Source: Adiantum capillus-veneris
Taxonomy: Eukaryota; Streptophyta; Polypodiopsida; Polypodiales; Pteridaceae
Assembly: GCA_014529385.2 (NCBI GenBank)
Contig: CM043966.1
Location: 40,856,037 to 40,920,036 of the forward strand
Direction: 5' to 3'
DNA: 64,000 bases
Shown: one piece after another, positions 57,491-64,000 of the stretch
How the letters are laid out: every line of letters starts with the position of its first letter
Numbering within the stretch: position 1 is the stretch's first letter
The notes under the pieces: generated by a model
What the model was told of the DNA's origin: nothing
Seen by the model: the letters and a program-made list of their open reading frames with translations, nothing else
Database searches by the model: none
Made by a program: the position numbers and the translations under genes

Positions 57491-60400
57491 ATGGCTGACA
57501 ACAACAACACAGATGTGTTCAAGATGTTTGCTGCTGAGGACAGGTTGGATGGGGACAACTACCCTATGTGGGCTTATATGATGCAACATGTTCTTGTGTC
57601 AAAAGGTGTCTGGAACATTGTGCAGGGCATTGATGTACGTCCTGGTTCTGAAGATGTAGGCGATATTGAGGATGTTGCAGGTCTTGCTGCAAGGATTGCA
57701 GCTGTTAGAGTTGTTTTGCCTACAGCAGAACAAGCTCGTTGGGATGTTAAGGATGCGCAGGCTCATGCATTGATTGCGTTGTCTGTGAAGCGCACCATTA
57801 TTCCTCACATCCGTTCAGCAAAATCTGCAAAACAGGCTTGGGATATTCTAGCAGGTCTTTATGCAAGCCGCAATGAGGCTAAAATTGCTTTGCTGCGTAA
57901 AGAGCTAGAGTCGAAGATTATGCATGAGGAAGATGATATGGACACTTTCCTTGCTAGTGTCAAGGATATCAATGAGCAACTCATTTCTGCAGGTGAAGTC
58001 ATTTCTGACAGTTTCCTTGTGCAGACTGTTCTTGATGCCTTACCAGATTCCTACCAGACTTTTGCTAGTACTTGGAGACTCATGACCCAAGGAAATCCTG
58101 AAGTTGTCAAGTTTGATGCATTATGCACATTGCTGTTGCAAGAGTCACTTTCTAGAAAAAACAGGACTAGGCAGCGTGCAGTTGAACAGTCTTTTATTGC
58201 TTCTCAAAGAAAGGGTGGTAACAGTAATGCAGCCACTTCTTATGGTTCTGCTGCGAGTGGCAAAAATTCTGTTCCTAATGCTTCTACTGGCAGCACTTCG
58301 TCTGGCAATTCTGGTGATAAGGGCAAAAAGAAGATGCGTTGCCATTATTGTAAAGCCAATGATCACTTGATCAAGTCGTGTCCTAAGTTGAAGGCCAAAG
58401 AGGCTAAGAAGAAAGAGGGTGGTTCCACTGCAAATGCTGGTTCCACTACAAATGCAGCCATTGTTGAGTCTTCTGTGAAAGGAGATTGTGATGCTGATGT
58501 TGATGCAGAATGGGCTTTTAGCGCAGAGTGCACTTACAATCCTGCTGTCCATGATGCATGCTTGTCAGTTGCTGCAGATTCACATGTGTGGTATTTCGAC
58601 AGTGGTGCTACAAAGCACATTACCTCACATCGTGAATTGTTTACCTCTCTCGAGTCTGTCCCTCATGGGAATTCAGTCACTTGTGCCAACAACGCCTCTT
58701 ATCCAGTTCAGGGAGTTGGAAAGATTGTGCTCACTGCTGCTAATGGCAGTTCCTTCACACTTGTTGATGCACTTTATGTACCTGGAATCAAGAAGAATCT
58801 ATTGTCTGTATCCGCACTTGCTAGACTTGGACTTGTAGTCAAATTTGTGGATGACAGATGTACAGTTCATGATCTCAGTTTTGGTGATGAAATTGTTGCA
58901 TCTGGGCTTTTGTGCCGTGGGCTGTATAAGCTCACTTTGTATGACAAGTGTGGACAAAATTTTGCAAATGCTGTTGCAGATTCAAGGGCTATTTCAGATG
59001 CAAAACTTTGGCATGCACGTTTTGGTCATCTGAATTTTGCCAGTTTGCTGCGTTTGCAGAAATCTGATATGGTTGCTTCTTTGCCGCCTCTTGAAGCACC
59101 TATCAAACATGTTTGTGAAGGCTGTATTCTGGGTAAAATGCAGCGTTCTAAGTTTCCAAAGGATGGTTCAGTTAGGGCCACATGCAGGTTGCAGCTTGTG
59201 CATAGTGATGTTTGTGGGCCCATGCAAACTCCGTCCTTGGGCAATTACCTGTACTTCGTGACTTTCATTGATGATTACTCCAGGCATGCATGGGTATTTC
59301 CGCTTAAAGCAAAGTCCGAAGTTTTTATGTGCTTCAACCAATTTTTGGCTATGGCTGAAAATGTCTCAAAATGTACTATGGGCACCCTCCGTTCCGATCG
59401 AGGGGGGGAGTATATGTCTCATGAATTTAATGCATTTCTGGCTAGTCGTGGGATAAAACACCAATGTACAGTGCCTTATACACCTCAGCAAAATGGTGTT
59501 GCTGAGAGGAAAAACAGGTCACTAACGGAAATGGCACGATGTATGGTCAAAAGTCAAGCTTTGCCGCATTCTTTTTGGCTTGAGGCCATCATGTGTGCCA
59601 CTTATGTACTTAACAGGTGTCCTACGAAAGCTTTGCAGTCTATTACTCCATATGAAGCATGGCATGATAGAAAACCTTCTATTGAGCACATGCGTGTTTT
59701 TGGCTGTTTGGCATATGCTTTGGTGCCACAAGTGCAGCGCAGAAAATTGGATGATAAGGCTGTCAAATGTATTTTTGTTGGTTATAGTGCTGAAAGCAAA
59801 GGTTACAGGTTGTATCATCCGCAAACAAAACGTATTTTGGTTTCACGGGATGTAGTGTTTGTGGAAGATTCTGTTCAACCCTTGCTGTCATGTACTAGAG
59901 ACAGTAATGTAAGCTCACAGGACATTTATGACACTTTGTTGCCTCTTTTCAGTGGTGGAAATACGAATGTAAGTTCCAATGAGGCAAATGTACAGCCTAT
60001 GGGGGTTTCTGAAAATGTTTTAGAACAGCCTATTACTGATGCAGATGTACATGATGTACTTGATGAGGAAAGGGCTGAAAATGAGCAGGCTAGAGGTATG
60101 CCAAAATGGCTGGTGCACACTTTGCGTGACAGTAAATTGGATGCACCTTTATCTAGTCGTACTCGTTCAGGCTCTCGCCATGCATCTTATGCATCAGATT
60201 GTTATGCTTTGGCTGTGTCTAGTTTACATGATGTTGAGGAGCCTCTGTCTTTTGATGAAGCACAGAATTCAAAAAATTGGATTGCTGCCATGAAATCAGA
60301 ATATGATGCACTTATAGAGAATGACACATGGACTTTATGTGATTTGCCTCCTGGCAAAAAGGCCATTGGTACGAAGTGGGTTTACAAGTTGAAACGCAAG

Positions 60401-61777
60401 CCGGATGGTGAGATCGATCGCCATAAGGCTCGACTTGTTGCAAAGGGTTATGCACAACAAAAAGGCATAGATTATGAAGAGACTTTTGCTCCCACTTGTC
60501 GTATGACTACTGTGCGTTTTCTATGTGCATTGGCAGCTCATTTTGGTTGGGATGTACATCAATCAGACATTGTTACTGCTTTCTTGAATGGTGACATATT
60601 TGAGGAAGTTTATGTAACGCAGCCTCGCGGTTTTGTCATAAAAGGACAAGAGGACAAAGTGTGCAAATGTAAGAAGGCTTTGTATGGGTTGAAGCAATCT
60701 CCTCGTGCTTGGTATGAGAAAGCTGACACTCATTTGGTTAAACGAGGCTTTCGTAACAGTCCAACAGAAAGCACATTGTATGTAAAGCGTGAGGATGATG
60801 TATTTCTCATTGTGGTTCTTTATGTTGATGATTTGCTGATCACTGGACCAAATGAGAGACATATTGCTGAATTTAAGGCTGATTTGAATGCTACTTTCAA
60901 GATGAAAGATTTGGGGCTGTTGCATCATTACTTGGGTATACAGTTTAAGCAGTGTGATGGTGGTATTGCCTTGTGTCAGAAAAGTTACATAGAGACATTG
61001 CTATGTAAGTTTGGACTTGAGGATTGCAAACCTATTGCCACTCCCATGGAAACAGGTTTGAAGTTGAGTCTACATGATGCTGGCGATCCTGCTGATGTCA
61101 CTCTTTACCAAACTGCTGTTGGCTGCCTCATTTATGTATGCAACACGAGGCCAGATATTCAGTTTGCAGTCTCGCAGGTCAGCAGATTTATGCATAGCCC
61201 AGGGTCTAAGCATTGGCAGGCTGTCAAGAGGATTTTCCGCTACCTTAGTGGCACTTTACATCTTGGCTTGTTTTATCCCAAGGGGGGATCATTGCCGCCA
61301 GACTTACATGCTTTTTCGGACTCAGATTGGGCTGGTTGTTTTGACACGCGAGTGTCCACAAGTGGTTTTTGTTTCATGCTTGGCAGTTCATGTATATCAT
61401 GGTTGAGCAAGAAGCAACCTACTGTGGCCACTTCGAGTTGTGAGGCTGAGTACAGGGCAGTCTTCACAGCTACGGTTGAGTGTGTATGGCTCAGACGCCT
61501 TATGGCTGACTTGGGTGTTGGACAGGACACTGCCAACACTATCTACACTGACAGTCAAAGCGCATTGGCAGTTGCGAGGAACCCAGTTTTTCATGCTCGC
61601 ACAAAGCACATTGAGGTGCATTACCACTATGTCAGGGAGAGGCTCTCAGCAGGAGAGATCAGCTTGGCTTATGTGCCAACACAGGACAACCTTGCAGATC
61701 TTTTCACAAAGGCATTGTCTCGTGAGAAGCTTGAAGCTTTCCGCAAAGCTTTGGGCTTACTCCCCTTTGTGGACTGA
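57491..61777 (+). CDS. Copia E Gag-Pol polyprotein (gag, protease, integrase, RT, RNase H)
   Basis: The frame is open from 57431, but the ATG at 57491 (context ACCATGG, MADNNNTDVFKMF) is preferred; copia D keeps the same ATG while its upstream sequence differs. It gives 1428 residues. Order: gag with UBN2-type capsid (about 70-230), CCHC knuckle CHYCKANDHLIKSC (from 284), protease WYFDSGATKH (Asp 370), GAG-pre-integrase LWHARFGHLNF and CxxC, integrase D573 (HSDVCGP), D636 (SDRGGEY), E672 (GVAERKN) with D-35-E spacing, RT with YVDD at 1111-1114, RNase H with DSDWAG near 1279 and SCEAEYRA. Integrase before RT defines Ty1/copia. No frameshift separates gag and pol. Confidence 0.97.
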   Translation: MADNNNTDVFKMFAAEDRLDGDNYPMWAYMMQHVLVSKGVWNIVQGIDVRPGSEDVGDIEDVAGLAARIAAVRVVLPTAEQARWDVKDAQAHALIALSVKRTIIPHIRSAKSAKQAWDILAGLYASRNEAKIALLRKELESKIMHEEDDMDTFLASVKDINEQLISAGEVISDSFLVQTVLDALPDSYQTFASTWRLMTQGNPEVVKFDALCTLLLQESLSRKNRTRQRAVEQSFIASQRKGGNSNAATSYGSAASGKNSVPNASTGSTSSGNSGDKGKKKMRCHYCKANDHLIKSCPKLKAKEAKKKEGGSTANAGSTTNAAIVESSVKGDCDADVDAEWAFSAECTYNPAVHDACLSVAADSHVWYFDSGATKHITSHRELFTSLESVPHGNSVTCANNASYPVQGVGKIVLTAANGSSFTLVDALYVPGIKKNLLSVSALARLGLVVKFVDDRCTVHDLSFGDEIVASGLLCRGLYKLTLYDKCGQNFANAVADSRAISDAKLWHARFGHLNFASLLRLQKSDMVASLPPLEAPIKHVCEGCILGKMQRSKFPKDGSVRATCRLQLVHSDVCGPMQTPSLGNYLYFVTFIDDYSRHAWVFPLKAKSEVFMCFNQFLAMAENVSKCTMGTLRSDRGGEYMSHEFNAFLASRGIKHQCTVPYTPQQNGVAERKNRSLTEMARCMVKSQALPHSFWLEAIMCATYVLNRCPTKALQSITPYEAWHDRKPSIEHMRVFGCLAYALVPQVQRRKLDDKAVKCIFVGYSAESKGYRLYHPQTKRILVSRDVVFVEDSVQPLLSCTRDSNVSSQDIYDTLLPLFSGGNTNVSSNEANVQPMGVSENVLEQPITDADVHDVLDEERAENEQARGMPKWLVHTLRDSKLDAPLSSRTRSGSRHASYASDCYALAVSSLHDVEEPLSFDEAQNSKNWIAAMKSEYDALIENDTWTLCDLPPGKKAIGTKWVYKLKRKPDGEIDRHKARLVAKGYAQQKGIDYEETFAPTCRMTTVRFLCALAAHFGWDVHQSDIVTAFLNGDIFEEVYVTQPRGFVIKGQEDKVCKCKKALYGLKQSPRAWYEKADTHLVKRGFRNSPTESTLYVKREDDVFLIVVLYVDDLLITGPNERHIAEFKADLNATFKMKDLGLLHHYLGIQFKQCDGGIALCQKSYIETLLCKFGLEDCKPIATPMETGLKLSLHDAGDPADVTLYQTAVGCLIYVCNTRPDIQFAVSQVSRFMHSPGSKHWQAVKRIFRYLSGTLHLGLFYPKGGSLPPDLHAFSDSDWAGCFDTRVSTSGFCFMLGSSCISWLSKKQPTVATSSCEAEYRAVFTATVECVWLRRLMADLGVGQDTANTIYTDSQSALAVARNPVFHARTKHIEVHYHYVRERLSAGEISLAYVPTQDNLADLFTKALSREKLEAFRKALGLLPFVD

Positions 61778-61842
61778 TCCTGTCCTCAGGGCATGGCACT
61801 TCCCTTTACTCATGTGCCAGCTCTCGTTCACCGCATCACTCC

Positions 61843-61850
61843 AGGGGGGA
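61843..61850 (+). promoter_or_regulatory. Copia E polypurine tract
   Basis: AGGGGGGA followed by TT and the 3' LTR TGTTACC. It primes plus-strand DNA synthesis. Confidence 0.85.
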
Positions 61851-61852
61851 TT

Positions 61853-62079
61853 TGTTACCATATACATGTGGTAGTGATGTGTGTGAACACACTAGGACCG
61901 CCGGGGCATTTTTTCCCTCTTTAGGAGGTTTTTTCCCCTGTGCATTGTATATACGCCCATCACTCTAGGGCTATCAATCTTTCCATTGCACACTAAGTAA
62001 CACACTCTCTATTGTGTGCCTTGAGCTTCCTTCGTCTTCTCCAAGCTGTGTGTGTTTCTCTGCAACCCTAATTCCAACA
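61853..62079 (+). repeat. Copia E 3' LTR
   Basis: 227 bases; one difference from the 5' LTR (CCCCTGTGC against CCCCCGTGC). Followed by TSD CAACT. Confidence 0.97.
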
Positions 62080-64000
62080 CAACTATGTTGCCTATATCCA
62101 TGATAATCTGGTGAAGATGGGCAACAAGAACCCCACCTACATTGTGTCGGGTGAGCTGATCACGAAAATGGTTTATGGGGCATTGCACGCCAAGGGAAGA
62201 TGGCCTGACCCTCCATCACAGAATGACTGGCTAACGCTCAAGGAAGATAAAGAGGATGAACTACCCAAAGCACCCAGGGTGGCGACACGTTTGAAGCACC
62301 GGTTAGAGGCCGTGCAAGAGGAGCAGCCAGAGTTGAAGAAGCAAAAGAAGGAATCTCTACAAGTGCCGGTCAAAGAGACAAAATCACAGAAAGCGGCAGG
62401 TCTAGAGCAGCTAATGGAAAGCTTCAGAGCCGAAAGAGCCCTCAAGGGAGATTTGAGTGAGCTATGGAAGCCATCACTAGAGGCCATGTCGGGATCATCC
62501 TGAAGGGTGCACAGAGATAGATTTGAAGATTATATTAAAAATTTTGAGATCCTGGATGCTACGGCAGAAAACATCCCTAACATCCCATTTACAGAAGAAG
62601 AAGTGGATGAAGTACGACGGCAACTGCTAGAAGAGCAAGAAGGCCAGGAAAGAGAGCGGAAGACCAAGGCGGACCGGGACTTCAAGAAGAAGCCACCAAC
62701 TCCACCGTCAAGCCCGGAGTCCAGCCCACCGCCATCACCACCTCCTCGTAGCCCTCCACAAACCCAACAAAAGGAGGAGGAACAAGAAGATTTTCAGTAA
62801 GAAAAGAGCCAAGAGCAAGAGCAGCAAGAAGAAGATGAACAGAAAGAGGAAAAGATAGATCCACAGGAAAGAAGGTTTCACACATTTTGTGATCTACTAG
62901 CTGCGGGATATTCAAGAGAATAGGCAACCACAGTAGCATTTGACTTGGCAAGCACAAGGCCCAAAGAATAGATGCAAAGCCTGTGGTTAGTGGAATTGAA
63001 AGAGATGTTCACTGATACACTGGACCTGCAGCCACCCACCAATGATTGGGATGTGGTGATGACCAAGCTAACCGGGCTCATGGCACAATCAATGGCCACG
63101 AAAAGTGAGGTTGACAATCTCAAAGCCAATGAAATTCAGATCAAGGTTGAAGTTGACTCTCTCCAAAAACAAAGCCAAGGGCATATAAAGAAACAAGCAT
63201 AGCTGCAAGCTAGTCTGGCCACGGCATTGCAAAGATGCCAGGAGATGGAACGAGAAAATCAGGCAGCAGCTCAAAGACTGCAAGGAGCTGAAGACGAATA
63301 CAGAAAACTCAGCAAGGCATTCAGATGCAGAGAGGGAAAGGGACAACCTAACCCTACAACTTGCTATAGAATCCAAGGAAGTGGAAACCATGAGGAATGC
63401 CAAAGAGAAGGCGGAGATAGAGCAAGAAGCTAGCCAGGATGAGGTCATCAAGCTAAAAGACCAGATAAAAGTCAAAGATCAAACCATCCAACGGCTACGG
63501 GCATCTCCTGCCAAAGTCAGAGCTACTAGCTCAACTCACACCACTTCAGAGACCGAGCTTTATGAAGAGCAAATGAAAGAGCTCCAAAAGGAGTTAACCT
63601 TAGAGAAAAAGCAAAGGCTGATGATGGCCAAGGGGTTAGTGGTCATGCAAACCCGCATGGAAGAAGAGCACAAAGCAATGCAGAATGAGCTAGAAACCAT
63701 CAAGAGAAAGCTTGAAGAGGCGGAAAAGATAAATGCCGATCTAAACAACCTACTTGTGAATATGGGAGAACAAGCTAAAGCAGAAAAGAAGACATTTCAG
63801 AAGCAAATAGAAGAGCTGAGAGGCCCACAGCAAACAGAAGAGCAGTTTAGCACAGGGCCAGCAGCCATGGAAGGAATAGACTAAGAGAATGTGGCAGATC
63901 CTGTGGACACCACCATGCAAGAGGAAATCCTTGTAGGACCCTCACAAGAGCCACAAGATCTGACACAAGAAGAAGAGAAGCTGCAAAAGGCCATAGAAGC
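62080..64000 (+). pseudogene. Element B ORF2, remaining part (coiled coil), running off the window
   Basis: After the TSD the frame resumes with YIHDNLVKMGNKNPTYIV, equivalent to A's YIHEQVIAMHNQKPKYIG, to a stop at 62501-62503. Next come an acidic and Pro-rich segment (62507-62800, PTPPSSPESSPPPSPPP), a weakly open region, and a long coiled coil at 63381-63884 (MKELQKELTLEKKQR, LETIKRKLEEAEKINADLNN). The coiled coil aligns in position with A 7517-7260. The C-terminal domain seen in A (6840-5890), the PPT and the 3' LTR lie right of the window. Stops at about 62503, 62800, 62923 and 63200 inactivate this copy. Confidence 0.75.

Larger units (their letters stand above)
56902..62079 (+). mobile_element. 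Copia element E, complete and young
   Basis: LTRs 56902-57128 and 61853-62079 (227 bases each) differ at one base (CG to TG). TSD CAACT (56897-56901, 62080-62084), initiator-Met PBS at 57131-57142, polypurine AGGGGGGA before the 3' LTR, and one intact polyprotein. All parts needed for autonomous movement are present by eye. It lies inside B's ORF2. Confidence 0.97.
29485..64000 (+). mobile_element. Element B: older relative of A, with nested insertions, continuing past the window
   Basis: Plus-strand LTR, tRNA-Asp PBS, palindrome arrays, gag, pol with duplicated zinc module and second protease, internal PPT and ORF2 all parallel element A. Nested within it are copia D (30385-35342), S1 (40392-42321), S2 (43259-45923), probably one insertion near 51330-53280, and copia E (56902-62079). 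Subtracting these leaves about 17.8 kb; A carries about 1.9 kb beyond the homologous end point, so B would be close to 19.7 kb, consistent with one family size. B is riddled with stops and frameshifts. Confidence 0.9.

Overview
The window looks like land-plant nuclear DNA made almost entirely of nested LTR retrotransposons. The evidence is Ty3/gypsy and Ty1/copia polyproteins, primer-binding sites (PBS) matching plant tRNA-Asp and initiator tRNA-Met, TG...CA LTR ends with 5-bp target duplications (TSDs), and long CT/GA/GT tracts. I see no host gene and no RNA gene. The species cannot be fixed from this sequence; the unusual, very large gypsy family would fit a large, repeat-rich plant genome.

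Layout. (Z) 1-4863, minus strand: the 5' part of a gypsy element (gag, protease, reverse transcriptase), cut by the left window edge; its 5' LTR is split by element A. (A) 4864-24079, minus: a complete 19.2-kb gypsy element with about 1-kb LTRs, tRNA-Asp PBS, polypurine tract (PPT) and TSD CTTTG. About 24085-29484: the rest of Z's flank, a 1.4-kb purine-rich simple-sequence zone, an old gypsy integrase fragment, and a probable non-autonomous copia-type element (F). (B) about 29485 to beyond 64000, plus: an older relative of A, broken by copia element D (30385-35342), two related AT-rich insertions S1 (40392-42321) and S2 (43259-45923), probably another insertion near 51330-53280, and the intact young copia element E (56902-62079, one 1428-codon polyprotein, LTRs differing at one base).

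The unusual system is the A/B gypsy family. Its order is LTR, tRNA-Asp PBS, palindrome array 1, gag, protease 1, RT, RNase H, two tandem zinc-binding (HHCC) modules, integrase core, a second retropepsin-like domain (PR2), internal polypurine tract, palindrome array 2, a second large coiled-coil ORF (ORF2), PPT, LTR. Palindrome arrays sit only upstream of gag and upstream of ORF2. Each site is a 24-bp dyad: in A the half-site is AGACATCATACG, in B AGACATCCTACG. The family-specific base is matched by its partner in the other half, and a related half-site sits at the same place in both LTRs. Sites recur at about 284-bp steps. Together with a conserved branch-point/acceptor-like motif before ORF2, this suggests a shared cis-acting control or RNA-structure system for two transcription or translation units.

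Relative ages by eye: E is youngest, then A (about 1% LTR divergence, mostly CpG-type transitions), then D (about 5%). B must predate D and E, and Z must predate A.
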